A stretch of DNA of 64,000 bases from Streptomyces sp. ISL-100. Lineage in GTDB: Bacteria; Actinomycetota; Actinomycetes; Streptomycetales; Streptomycetaceae. The stretch is from NCBI RefSeq assembly GCF_018614615.1, contig NZ_JAGGOK010000037.1, forward strand, positions 62,001-126,000, given 5' to 3'. The notes below the pieces were generated by a model. It did no database searches and was not told the origin of the DNA. It saw only the letters and a list, made by a program, of their open reading frames with translations. Shown here one piece after another: positions 51,469-59,886 of the stretch. The position numbers and the translations under genes are program-made. Every line of letters starts with the position of its first letter. Positions within the stretch are counted from its first letter, which is position 1.

Positions 51469-53978
51469 GCGAGCACCTCCGGTGCGTCGGTGGCGGAGGC
51501 GGGGGCCGCCGCCGGGCCGATGCGGACGACCTGTCCGGGGACCGCGCCGGTGTCGGTGGCGACGCCGCCGCCCGTCGAGTTCAGCGGCAGCCACACCACA
51601 CGGTCCGGCATCGGTGTGACCTGGAGCGGAAGTTCGACCGTCCCGGCCGGGCCGGTGACGGCGAGCAGGTCGCCGTCCTTCACACCCGTGCCGTCCGCGG
51701 TGGCCGCGGAAAGCCGGGCGACGGCCGCGTGCCGGGTGCCGGCGAGCGCCTCGTCGCCGTCCTGGAGCCGGCCCTGGTCGAGCAGCAGCCGGTGCCCCGC
51801 GAGCACCGCCTCGCCGGCGCCGGGGCGCGGCAGCGGCTGGGCGGACTCGGTGGGGTCGGTGGCGTGGGCCCCGCCCCAGGCGCCGAGCCGGTCCATCTCG
51901 CGGCGTACGGCCCGTACATCAGGCAGCGCCAAACGCACGTCCAGTGCGTCGGCCAGCATGTGCAGGACGCGTGCGTCGTCAGGGGCGAGCGAGCGCGTCA
52001 TCTGGTCGGGCTTGAGCGCGGCCTCGAACATCCGGGCCCTGCCCTCCCAGTTCAGGAAGGTGCCGGGCTTCTCGGCGACCGCGGCGACCGGAAGGACGAC
52101 GTCTGCCCGGTCCGTCACCTCGCTGGGACGAAGCTCCAGGGAGACGATGAAACCGGCCTGGTCGAGGGCTTCACGCGCCCGTACCGGGTCGGGAAGGTCC
52201 GCGACCTCGACGCCGCCGACGAGCAGCGCGGCGAGTTCACCGGTGGCCGCGGCCTCGATGATCTGCCCGGTGTCGCGCCCGTACCGGAGCGGCAGTTCGG
52301 CCACGCCCCAGACCGCCGCCACCTCGTCCCGCGCGCGCGGGTCGGTGGCCGGGCGGCCGCCGGGCAGCAGCGAAGGCAGCGCGCCCGCCTCGACGGCGCC
52401 GCGCTCACCGGCCCGGCGCGGGATCCACACCAGGGACGCACCGGTCGCGGTGGCGGCCCGTACGGCCGCGGTGTACGCGCCCGGCACGGCGGCCAGTCGC
52501 TCGCCGACGACGATGACGGCGCCGTCCGCGCGCAGCGCTTCGGTGGCGGCGTTCCCGTCGGCGCCGAGCTCCGTGCGGCCCGCGATGGCGTCGAGCCACT
52601 CGGGTTCGGTGCCGGGCGCGGCGGGAAGCAGCGTGCCGCCCGCCTTCGTCAGGCCCCGGGTGGCGTGCGTCGCGACGGCGAACGTGCGCTGGCCGTGCTT
52701 GCGGTGGGCTTTGCGCAGCCGCAGGAAGACGCCGGGCGCCTCCTCCTCGGACTCGATGCCGACGAGCAGTACGGCGGGCGCCTTCTCCAGCGCCGTGTAC
52801 GTCACGCCCGTACCGTCGAGATCACGTCCGCGACCCGCGACCCGGGAGGCCAGGAAGTCGGCCTCCTCGCTGCTGTGCACGCGCGCGCGGAAGTCGATGT
52901 CGTTCGTGTCCAGGGCGATACGGGCGAACTTGGCGTACGCGTACGCGTCTTCGACGGTGAGCCGGCCGCCGGTCAGGACACCTGCCCGCCCGCGCGCCGC
53001 CGAAAGCCCCTTGGCCGCCACTTCCAGCGCCTCGGGCCAGCTCGCCGGCTCCAGTACGCCCGCCTCATTGCGTACGAGCGGAGTGGTGAGCCGGTCGGGA
53101 CGCTGCGCGTAACGGAAACCGAAGCGGCCCTTGTCGCAGATCCACTCCTCATTGACCTCGGGATCCTCGGCCGCCATGCGCCGCATGACCTTGCCGCGCC
53201 GGTGGTCGGTGCGGGTCGCGCAACCACCCGCGCAGTGCTCACAGACGGACGGCGACGACACGAGGTCGAAGGGGCGGGCCCGGAAGCGGTACGCCGCCGA
53301 AGTCAGCGCGCCCACCGGGCAGATCTGGATGGTGTTCCCGGAGAAGTACGACTCGAAGGGGTCACCTTCGCCCGTACCGACCTGCTGGAGCGCACCGCGC
53401 TCCAGGAGCTCGATCATCGGGTCGCCCGCGACCTGGTTGGAGAAGCGGGTGCAGCGCGCGCACAGCACGCACCGCTCGCGGTCGAGCAGCACCTGGGGGG
53501 AGAGGGGAACCGGCTTCTCGAAGGTCCGCTTCTTGCCGTCGAAGCGGGACTCCGCGTCGCCGTGCGACATGGCCTGGTTCTGGAGCGGGCACTCGCCGCC
53601 CTTGTCGCAGACCGGGCAGTCCAGCGGGTGGTTGATCAGCAGCAGTTCCATGACACCGCGCTGGGCCTTCTCGGCGACCGGCGAGGTGATCTGGGACTTG
53701 ACGACCATGCCGTCGGTGCAGGTGATCGTGCACGACGCCATGGGCTTGCGCTGGCCCTCGACCTCGACGATGCATTGCCGGCAGGCGCCGGCGGGGTCGA
53801 GGAGGGGGTGGTCGCAGAAGCGCGGGATCTCGATGCCGAGCAGCTCGGCGGCCCGGATGACCAGCGTCCCCTTGGGGACGGAGATCTCGATGCCGTCGAT
53901 CGTGAGCGAGACCAGGTCCTCGGGCGGCGGGACCGCCGCCTCGCCGCCTCCGGAGGGAGCACTTGTCGTGACGGTCAT
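51465..53978 (-). CDS. nuoG: NADH-quinone oxidoreductase subunit G
   Basis: The 837-residue subunit has a [2Fe-2S] ferredoxin domain (CDHPLLDPAGACRQC) and the N5 HxxxC motif region (NHPLDCPVCDKGGEC). The N4 cysteines are in RCVLCARCTRF with ICPVGALTS. A molybdopterin-oxidoreductase-like domain begins with CEHCAGGC followed 27 residues later by WIC, the CxxCxxxCx27C pattern of the extra cluster N7 known from E. coli and Thermus. It carries electrons from NuoF through the peripheral arm. The ATG overlaps the nuoF stop. Confidence 0.95.
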   Translation of the reverse strand: MTVTTSAPSGGGEAAVPPPEDLVSLTIDGIEISVPKGTLVIRAAELLGIEIPRFCDHPLLDPAGACRQCIVEVEGQRKPMASCTITCTDGMVVKSQITSPVAEKAQRGVMELLLINHPLDCPVCDKGGECPLQNQAMSHGDAESRFDGKKRTFEKPVPLSPQVLLDRERCVLCARCTRFSNQVAGDPMIELLERGALQQVGTGEGDPFESYFSGNTIQICPVGALTSAAYRFRARPFDLVSSPSVCEHCAGGCATRTDHRRGKVMRRMAAEDPEVNEEWICDKGRFGFRYAQRPDRLTTPLVRNEAGVLEPASWPEALEVAAKGLSAARGRAGVLTGGRLTVEDAYAYAKFARIALDTNDIDFRARVHSSEEADFLASRVAGRGRDLDGTGVTYTALEKAPAVLLVGIESEEEAPGVFLRLRKAHRKHGQRTFAVATHATRGLTKAGGTLLPAAPGTEPEWLDAIAGRTELGADGNAATEALRADGAVIVVGERLAAVPGAYTAAVRAATATGASLVWIPRRAGERGAVEAGALPSLLPGGRPATDPRARDEVAAVWGVAELPLRYGRDTGQIIEAAATGELAALLVGGVEVADLPDPVRAREALDQAGFIVSLELRPSEVTDRADVVLPVAAVAEKPGTFLNWEGRARMFEAALKPDQMTRSLAPDDARVLHMLADALDVRLALPDVRAVRREMDRLGAWGGAHATDPTESAQPLPRPGAGEAVLAGHRLLLDQGRLQDGDEALAGTRHAAVARLSAATADGTGVKDGDLLAVTGPAGTVELPLQVTPMPDRVVWLPLNSTGGGVATDTGAVPGQVVRIGPAAAPASATDAPEVLA

Positions 53979-55336
53979 GCGTTCACCTCCGTGGGGTGGA
54001 CGGGCTTGTCGGCCCATACGGTCGACTTGGCCGGGTCGAAGGGGCAGCCCTTGCCGGTGATGTGCTGCTCGTACTCCGCACGGAAGTACTTGAGCGAGGA
54101 GAAGATCGGGGACGCGGCGCCGTCGCCGAGGGCGCAGAACGACTTGCCGTTGATGTTGTCGGCGATGTCGTTCAGCTTGTCGAGGTCACTCATCCGGCCC
54201 TTGCCGGCCTCGATGTCGCGCAGCAGCTGCACCAGCCAGTACGTCCCTTCGCGGCAGGGCGTGCACTTGCCGCAGGACTCGTGGGCATAGAACTCGGTCC
54301 AGCGGGTCACGGCCCGCACGACACATGTCGTCTCGTCGAAGCACTGAAGTGCCTTGGTGCCGAGCATCGAACCGGCGGCGCCGACACCCTCGTAGTCCAG
54401 CGGGACGTCGAGGTGCTCGTCGGTGAACATCGGGGTCGAGGACCCGCCCGGCGTCCAGAACTTCAGCCGGTGTCCGGCGCGGATGCCGCCGCTCATGTCG
54501 AGCAGCTGGCGCAGCGTGATGCCGAGCGGGGCCTCGTACTGGCCGGGGTTGGTGACGTGGCCGCTCAGCGAGTAGAGCGTGAAGCCCGGGGACTTCTCGC
54601 TGCCCATCGAACGGAACCAGTCTTTGCCCTTGTTGAGGATCGCGGGAACGGACGCGATGGACTCGACGTTATTAACAACAGTCGGACACGCGTAAAGACC
54701 CGCGACGGCAGGGAAGGGGGGACGGAGCCGGGGCTGGCCGCGCCGGCCTTCGAGCGAGTCGAGCAGCGCGGTCTCTTCACCGCAGATGTACGCGCCCGCA
54801 CCCGCGTGCACGGTGAGTTCGAGGTCGAGACCGCTGCCGAGGATGTTCTCGCCGAGGTAGCCCGCCGCGTATGCCTCACGTACGGCCTCGTGCAGCCTGC
54901 GCAGTACGGGGACGACTTCGCCGCGCAGGTAGATGAAGGCGTGATTCGACCGGATCGCGTAACAGGCGATCACGATGCCCTCGATGAGGGAATGCGGGTT
55001 CGCGAAGAGGAGCGGGATGTCCTTGCAGGTCCCAGGCTCCGATTCGTCGGCGTTGACAACTAGATAGTGCGGCTTGCCATCGCCCTGCGGGATGAACTGC
55101 CACTTCATGCCGGTGGGGAAGCCCGCGCCGCCGCGACCGCGCAGACCGGAGTCCTTGACGTACGCGATGAGGTCGTCCGGCGACATGGCGAGTGCCTTGC
55201 GCAGGCCTTCGTACCCCTCGTGCCGCCGGTAGGTGTCCAGGGCCCAGGAATCGGGCTCGTCCCAGAACGCCGACAGGACGGGTGAGAGCAGCTTTTCAGG
55301 GCTGGTCTCGTTGATCTCGGCTGCCAAGGTCATCAC
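53975..55336 (-). CDS. nuoF: NADH-quinone oxidoreductase subunit F (NADH/FMN binding)
   Basis: The 453-residue flavoprotein is the NADH entry site. It has GLRGRGGAGFPTGMKW for NADH binding, the FMN site stretch YLVVNADESEPGTCKDI, and cluster N3 ligands in ESCGKCTPCREGTYW and the later CALGDGAASP. It begins GTG-ATG (55336 or 55333); either start overlaps the nuoE stop. It pairs with NuoE. Nothing equivalent exists in the second nuo operon. Confidence 0.95.
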   Translation of the reverse strand: MMTLAAEINETSPEKLLSPVLSAFWDEPDSWALDTYRRHEGYEGLRKALAMSPDDLIAYVKDSGLRGRGGAGFPTGMKWQFIPQGDGKPHYLVVNADESEPGTCKDIPLLFANPHSLIEGIVIACYAIRSNHAFIYLRGEVVPVLRRLHEAVREAYAAGYLGENILGSGLDLELTVHAGAGAYICGEETALLDSLEGRRGQPRLRPPFPAVAGLYACPTVVNNVESIASVPAILNKGKDWFRSMGSEKSPGFTLYSLSGHVTNPGQYEAPLGITLRQLLDMSGGIRAGHRLKFWTPGGSSTPMFTDEHLDVPLDYEGVGAAGSMLGTKALQCFDETTCVVRAVTRWTEFYAHESCGKCTPCREGTYWLVQLLRDIEAGKGRMSDLDKLNDIADNINGKSFCALGDGAASPIFSSLKYFRAEYEQHITGKGCPFDPAKSTVWADKPVHPTEVNA

Positions 55337-56193
55337 TCCCCCTCCTCGGTTTCCGGTCCGGCCGGGTGAGCGGGGTCGGACGCCGAGGTCTGCTGCGGAG
55401 CGTCGTGCGAGCTGAGGTGCTCGGACGGCGAAGGATCGTGCGGGGGCCGGTCGTGCTTGTCCTCCCCGCGCGGGTGGACCACGCGGTGCTGCGTGGCCTC
55501 ACCCTTGGCGAGCTTGAGGCCGATGAGCGAGGCGGGTCCGGCGCCACCGGTCGCCTCGACGGCGCCGGAGCGCTCGTCGGGGAAGCCGGCCAGAATGCGG
55601 GCGGTCTCCTTGTACGTGCACAGGGGCGCGCCGCGGGTGGGCTGGACGGGCCGTCCGACTCGCAGGTCGTCGACGAGGCGCTTGGCGGATTCGGGCGTCT
55701 GGTCGTCGAAGAACTCCCAGTTGACCATCACCACGGGCGCGAAGTCGCAGGCGGCGTTGCACTCGATGTGTTCGAGGGTGACCTTGCCGTCCTCGGTCGT
55801 CTCGTTGTTGCCGACGCCGAGGTGCTGCTTGAGCTCGTCGAAGATGGCGTCGCCGCCCATCACCGCGCACAAGGTGTTGGTGCAGACCCCTACTTGGTAA
55901 TCACCGCTCGGCTTCCGCCGGTACATCGAGTAGAACGTCGAAACCGCGGTGACCTCAGCGGTGGTCAGGCCGAGCGTTTCGGCGCAGAACCGGACGCCGG
56001 TGCGGGTGACATGGCCCTCCTGCGACTGCACGAGATGCAGCAGCGGCAGCAGCGCGGACCGGCTGTCGGGGTAGCGGGCGACCACTTCCTTGGCGTCCGC
56101 GTCGAGCCGGGCGCGTACGTCGGCCGGATAGTCGGGGGCGGGGAGCTGCGGCATCCCCAAACTCACCTCTTGATTTGCTGGTGTGGCAGTCAC
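55333..56193 (-). CDS. nuoE: NADH-quinone oxidoreductase subunit E with C-terminal tail
   Basis: The 286-residue thioredoxin-fold subunit carries the [2Fe-2S] cluster N1a, with ligands in VGVCTNTLCAVMGG and IECNAACDFAPVV (Cx4C and Cx3C). Domain length is about 195 residues. The remaining 90 form a hydrophilic His/Asp/Pro/Ser-rich tail (GEDKHDRPPHDPSPSEHL) not found in E. coli NuoE (166 residues). GTG 56193 overlaps the nuoD stop. Confidence 0.94.
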   Translation of the reverse strand: MTATPANQEVSLGMPQLPAPDYPADVRARLDADAKEVVARYPDSRSALLPLLHLVQSQEGHVTRTGVRFCAETLGLTTAEVTAVSTFYSMYRRKPSGDYQVGVCTNTLCAVMGGDAIFDELKQHLGVGNNETTEDGKVTLEHIECNAACDFAPVVMVNWEFFDDQTPESAKRLVDDLRVGRPVQPTRGAPLCTYKETARILAGFPDERSGAVEATGGAGPASLIGLKLAKGEATQHRVVHPRGEDKHDRPPHDPSPSEHLSSHDAPQQTSASDPAHPAGPETEEGE

Positions 56194-57515
56194 CGGTCGA
56201 CGCCTCCCATCACGGGGTCGATGGACGCGACAGCGACGATGACGTCGGCGACCTGGCCGCCCTCGCACATCGCCGCCATGGCCTGCAGGTTGGTGAAGGA
56301 CGGGTCGCGGAAGTGGACCCGGTAGGGGCGGGTGCCGCCGTCGGAGACCACGTGCACACCGAGCTCGCCCTTGGGCGACTCGATCGCCGTGTACGTCTGC
56401 CCGGCCGGCACCCGGAAGCCCTCGGTCACCAGCTTGAAGTGGTGGATCAGGGCCTCCATGGAGGTGCCCATGATCTTCTTGATGTGGTCGAGCGAGTTGC
56501 CGAGGCCGTCGGGTCCGAGCGCGAGCTGCGCGGGCCAGGCGATCTTCTTGTCGGCGACCATCACGGGGCCCGGCTCCCGGAGCCGGTCCAGGCACTGCTC
56601 CACGATGCGCAGCGACTGCCGCATCTCTTCGAGCCGGATCAGGAAGCGGCCGTAGGCGTCGCAGGTGTCGGCGGTCGGTACGTCAAAGTTGTACGTGTCG
56701 TAACCGCAGTAGGGGTCGGTCTTGCGCAGGTCGTGCGGCAGGCCGGCCGCGCGCAGGATCGGGCCGGTCGCGCCGAGCGCCATGCAGCCGGTGAGGTCGA
56801 GGTAGCCGACGTCCTGCATGCGGGCCTTGAAGATCGGGTTGCCGGTGGCGAGCTTGTCGTACTCCGGCAGGTTCTTCTTCATGGTCTTCACAAGCTCGCG
56901 GAGCTGGTCCATCGCGCCCGGGGGCAGGTCCTGGGCGAGGCCGCCGGGCCGGATGAACGCGTGGTTCATGCGCAGGCCGGTGATGAGCTCGAAGGCATCG
57001 AGAATCAGTTCACGATCGCGGAATCCGTAGATCATGATCGTCGTCGCGCCCAGCTCCATACCGCCGGTGGCGATGGCCACCAGGTGGGAGGCGATCCGGT
57101 TGAGCTCCATCAGCATCACGCGGGTGACAGTCGCCCGGTCCGGGATCTGCTCCTCGATGCCGAGCAGCTTCTCGACGCCCAGGCAGTACGCCGTCTCGTT
57201 GAAGAACGGCATGAGGTAATCCATGCGCGTGACGAAGGTCGTGCCCTGCGTCCAGTTCCGGAATTCGATGTTCTTCTCGATGCCGGTGTGCAGGTAGCCG
57301 ATGCCGCAGCGGGCCTCGGTGACCGTCTCGCCGTCGATCTCCAGGATGAGCCGGAGCACGCCGTGCGTCGACGGGTGCTGCGGGCCCATGTTGACGACGA
57401 TGCGCTCGTCGTCGGCCTTGGTGGCGGCCTGGACGACCTCGTCCCAGTCGCCGCCGGTGACTGTATATACGGGACCTTCGGTGGTCTCGCGTGCTGCTGC
57501 GGGTGGGGTAGTCAC
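56190..57515 (-). CDS. nuoD: NADH-quinone oxidoreductase subunit D
   Basis: The 441-residue 49-kDa subunit forms the quinone-binding cavity with NuoB and NuoH. Signatures include NMGPQHPSTHGVLRLILEID, RCGIGYLHTGIEKNIE, MELNRIASHLVAIATGGMEL and DPVMGGVDR at the C-terminus. The conserved His in HPSTHG and Tyr in DPYCGYDTYNFDVP are present. It is a separate protein, not fused to NuoC. The second nuo operon has no nuoD, making this the only copy in the window. GTG 57515 overlaps the nuoC stop. Confidence 0.95.
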   Translation of the reverse strand: MTTPPAAARETTEGPVYTVTGGDWDEVVQAATKADDERIVVNMGPQHPSTHGVLRLILEIDGETVTEARCGIGYLHTGIEKNIEFRNWTQGTTFVTRMDYLMPFFNETAYCLGVEKLLGIEEQIPDRATVTRVMLMELNRIASHLVAIATGGMELGATTIMIYGFRDRELILDAFELITGLRMNHAFIRPGGLAQDLPPGAMDQLRELVKTMKKNLPEYDKLATGNPIFKARMQDVGYLDLTGCMALGATGPILRAAGLPHDLRKTDPYCGYDTYNFDVPTADTCDAYGRFLIRLEEMRQSLRIVEQCLDRLREPGPVMVADKKIAWPAQLALGPDGLGNSLDHIKKIMGTSMEALIHHFKLVTEGFRVPAGQTYTAIESPKGELGVHVVSDGGTRPYRVHFRDPSFTNLQAMAAMCEGGQVADVIVAVASIDPVMGGVDR

Positions 57516-58246
57516 GAGTACGACCTCCGCTGGTCCGGAGCCGGGATCTGGGCGCCCTTGTACTCGACGGGGATGCCGCCGAGGGGATAGTCCTTGCGCT
57601 GCGGGAAGCCCTGCCAGTCGTCCGGCATCATGATCCGGGTGAGGGCGGGGTGCCCGTCGAAGACGAGGCCGAAGAAGTCGTACGTCTCGCGCTCGTGCCA
57701 GTCGTTGGTCGGGTAGACCGTGACCAGCGAGGGGACGTGCGGATCGCTGTCCGGTGCGCTCACTTCCAGGCGGATCAGCCGACCGTGGGTGAGCGAGCGC
57801 AGGTGGTAGACGGCGTGCAGCTCGCGGCCCTTGTCTTCCAGGTAATGGACGCCGCTGACGCCCGTACAGAGCTCGAAGCGCAGGGCCGGGTCGTCGCGCA
57901 GGGTCTTCGCCACCTGTACCAGGTGCTCGCGCGCGATGTGGAAGGTGATCTCGCCGCGGTCGACGACCGTCTTCTCGATGGCGTTGTCCGGGAGGAGGTT
58001 CTGCTCCTCCAGGGCGCCTTCGAGCTCGTCCGCGACTTCGTCGAACCACCCGCCGTAGGGGCGCGTCGCGGGCCCCGGCAGGCGTACGGAACGTACGAGA
58101 CCGCCGTAGCCGGAGGTGTCGCCGCCGTTCTTCGCGCCGAACATGCCGCGCTGGACGCGGATCTCTTCGCCGTGATCACCGCGCTGGCCGGGCAGATTCT
58201 GCGCGCTGAGTTCCTTGTCGGGGTTCGGCTCGTTGATCTCGCTCAC
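57512..58246 (-). CDS. nuoC: NADH-quinone oxidoreductase subunit C
   Basis: The 244-residue 30-kDa subunit has WHERETYDFFGLVFDGHPAL and the closing GFPQRKDYPLGGIPVEYKGA. An N-terminal extension of about 70 residues (GDHGEEIRVQRGMFGAKNGG) precedes the core domain. GTG 58246 overlaps the nuoB stop. It supports NuoD and NuoB in the peripheral arm. Confidence 0.95.
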   Translation of the reverse strand: MSEINEPNPDKELSAQNLPGQRGDHGEEIRVQRGMFGAKNGGDTSGYGGLVRSVRLPGPATRPYGGWFDEVADELEGALEEQNLLPDNAIEKTVVDRGEITFHIAREHLVQVAKTLRDDPALRFELCTGVSGVHYLEDKGRELHAVYHLRSLTHGRLIRLEVSAPDSDPHVPSLVTVYPTNDWHERETYDFFGLVFDGHPALTRIMMPDDWQGFPQRKDYPLGGIPVEYKGAQIPAPDQRRSYS

Positions 58247-58797
58247 CGGAGCAGCCCCTTCATCTCAATGGTGGGGAGCGCCTTCAGGGCCGCTTCCTCC
58301 GCCTCGCGGGCCGCCTCTTCCTGGTTCACGCCGAGCTTGGAGCTCTGAATCTTCTGGTGGAGCTTCAGAATCGCGTCCATCAGCATCTCGGGACGAGGCG
58401 GGCAACCGGGCAAATAGATGTCAACAGGAACAATATGATCAACACCCTGCACAATTGCGTAATTGTTGAACATTCCGCCTGAAGAGGCGCAAACACCCAT
58501 GGAGATAACCCACTTGGGGTTCGGCATCTGGTCATAGACCTGCCGCAGCACCGGCGCCATCTTCTGGCTGACCCGGCCCGCCACGATCATGAGGTCGGCC
58601 TGCCGCGGTGAGCCGCGGAAGACCTCCATGCCGAAGCGGGCCAGGTCGTAACGGCCGGCACCCGTCGTCATCATCTCGATGGCGCAGCAGGCGAGGCCGA
58701 AGGTCGCGGGGAAGACGGAGGACTTCCGTACCCAGCCCGCGGCCTGTTCGACGGTGGTCAGCAGAAAGCCGCTGGGCAGCTTCTCTTCGAGTCCCAT
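58243..58797 (-). CDS. nuoB: NADH-quinone oxidoreductase subunit B
   Basis: The 184-residue subunit holds cluster N2. Ligands are the tandem Cys in TFGLACCAIEMM, Cys in SMGVCASSGGMF and Cys in LPGCPPRPEMLM. Its C-terminal 40 residues are Glu/Ala-rich. It starts 17 nt after nuoA. The NuoB2 paralogue differs most around the third ligand (CSNCGG against CASSGG). Confidence 0.95.
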   Translation of the reverse strand: MGLEEKLPSGFLLTTVEQAAGWVRKSSVFPATFGLACCAIEMMTTGAGRYDLARFGMEVFRGSPRQADLMIVAGRVSQKMAPVLRQVYDQMPNPKWVISMGVCASSGGMFNNYAIVQGVDHIVPVDIYLPGCPPRPEMLMDAILKLHQKIQSSKLGVNQEEAAREAEEAALKALPTIEMKGLLR

Positions 58798-58814
58798 TGG
58801 TGCCCCTCAGCCCC

Positions 58815-59174
58815 TCAGTCCCATTCCAGGCCGCCGCGCCGCCATACGTACGCGTAGGCAACGAAGACGGTGAGCACGAAGAGCAGCATCTCGACGAGCC
58901 CGAAAAGCCCCAGGGCGTCGAAGGAGACGGCCCAGGGATAGAGGAAGACGATCTCGATGTCGAAGACGATGAAGAGCATCGCCGTCAGGTAGTACTTGAT
59001 GGGGAAGCGGCCGCCGCCGGCGGGTGTGGGTGTCGGCTCGATGCCGCACTCGTACGCTTCAAGCTTTGCCCGGTTGTAGCGCTTTGGGCCGATAAGCGTG
59101 GCCATGACCACGGAGAAGATCGCAAACCCTGCCCCGAGTGCGCCGAGCACGAGGATGGGCGCGTAGGCATTCAC
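58815..59174 (-). CDS. nuoA: NADH-quinone oxidoreductase subunit A
   Basis: The 119-residue, three-helix subunit has KLEAYECGIEPTPTPAGGGR and FIVFDIEIVFLYPWAVSFD with the conserved acidic residues of TM2. GTG 59174 gives normal length; GGAAGGAG lies upstream. It is the first gene of nuoABCDEFGHIJKLMN, in the canonical order with overlaps or short gaps throughout, so one long transcript is expected from the 59.2-59.9 kb promoter region. Confidence 0.95.
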   Translation of the reverse strand: MNAYAPILVLGALGAGFAIFSVVMATLIGPKRYNRAKLEAYECGIEPTPTPAGGGRFPIKYYLTAMLFIVFDIEIVFLYPWAVSFDALGLFGLVEMLLFVLTVFVAYAYVWRRGGLEWD

Positions 59175-59272
59175 GCTCCTCGCTCCTTCCAGTCGTCCTT
59201 GACCGTTGGACCGCACCGGAGCTTGCACTTCACGCCGCCTCCACGATCTTCGCCACGCGTAGATCATGTATA

Positions 59273-59288
59273 TGTGAGGCAGTTCACA
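59273..59288. promoter_or_regulatory. Perfect Crp-type site upstream of nuoA
   Basis: TGTGA-GGCAGT-TCACA exactly matches the TGTGA-N6-TCACA consensus recognised by Crp/GlxR proteins. Its centre is about 106 nt upstream of the nuoA start codon. Confidence 0.6.
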
Positions 59289-59322
59289 AGCCCGGCTGCT
59301 TCGCATCCTATGCCTGCCGGTC

Positions 59323-59338
59323 TGTGATCTGCGACACG
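59323..59338 (+). promoter_or_regulatory. Partial Crp-like site 2
   Basis: TGTGA-TCTGCG-ACACG keeps a full left half and most of the right half-site. A further TGTGA-TCTCCA-CCACC at 59356-59371 lies next to it. Confidence 0.35.
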
Positions 59339-59634
59339 GGTTGCGACAACGTCTTTGTGATCTCCACCACCCGACGAACGATCATCAACTCGGGTGAGCG
59401 GTGATCTTCATACGCGAAGTGCACGAGTGGCTACCATAGGTGACAAGTGATGGTGTTACTGCTGGCCGCAGGGGGTGCGCGCTATCAAGCGTTGGCGCGT
59501 ACAGGCAAATTGGCAATGGACGCCTCTTGGGTGATAAGGGAACGCCGCCTCATCACTCCGAGGGAGCCTCGCGGACGAATGTGGACGCGTGCGCGCGTTC
59601 ACGAGCCCCAGGGGGTCGCAAAGGGTTGCCGATC

Positions 59635-59650
59635 TGTGACCTGCACCACT
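59635..59650 (+). promoter_or_regulatory. Partial Crp-like site 4, nearer the NlpC/P60 gene
   Basis: TGTGA-CCTGCA-CCACT lies 237 nt before the NlpC/P60 start. The surrounding GCCGATCTGTGACCTGC resembles GCCGGTCTGTGATCTGC around site 2. Confidence 0.35.
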
Positions 59651-59886
59651 CTCGTCCGCTGCCGATAAAAGCGGGCTTGGCCATCGGTGTGAACGGATGG
59701 TAGGCGCCGGGCAATTGGGGCGTAATGCGGAAAGCCCATGATCACAGGCATGATCACGTGTGCCCGTATTGCCCGTTACGGCGTCAATAAAGCCCGGCAG
59801 AAGCCCGATTCGGGCCGACATGGCACAACTGTGGCGCAGCCCACGTTTCTTGAAGGGAACCGCGAACGCCTGATAGCGGTTGTCCC

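Larger units (their letters stand above)
59175..59886. other. Regulatory gap between nuoA and the NlpC/P60 gene
   Basis: These 712 nt separate two divergent genes. I find no credible coding region: open frames here are short and lack ribosome binding sites or recognisable products. The span holds one perfect and three partial Crp-like sites, and a direct repeat CATGATCAC at about 59739-59759. I looked for a c-di-AMP (ydaO-type) riboswitch, known before some actinobacterial wall hydrolases, and did not see its conserved segments. Confidence 0.6.

Noticed and set aside
49918..53112. A 1064-codon open frame on the plus strand
   Set aside because: It is antisense to nuoI, nuoH and nuoG, which have unmistakable products. 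Composition is that of a complement frame.
59440..59703. Short open frames in the nuoA-NlpC/P60 gap
   Set aside because: They have no ribosome binding site, no recognisable domain and codon use unlike neighbouring genes.
59400..59886. Possible ydaO-type (c-di-AMP) riboswitch before the NlpC/P60 gene
   Set aside because: The conserved junction segments of that RNA could not be found; only short repeats and Crp-like half-sites are present.
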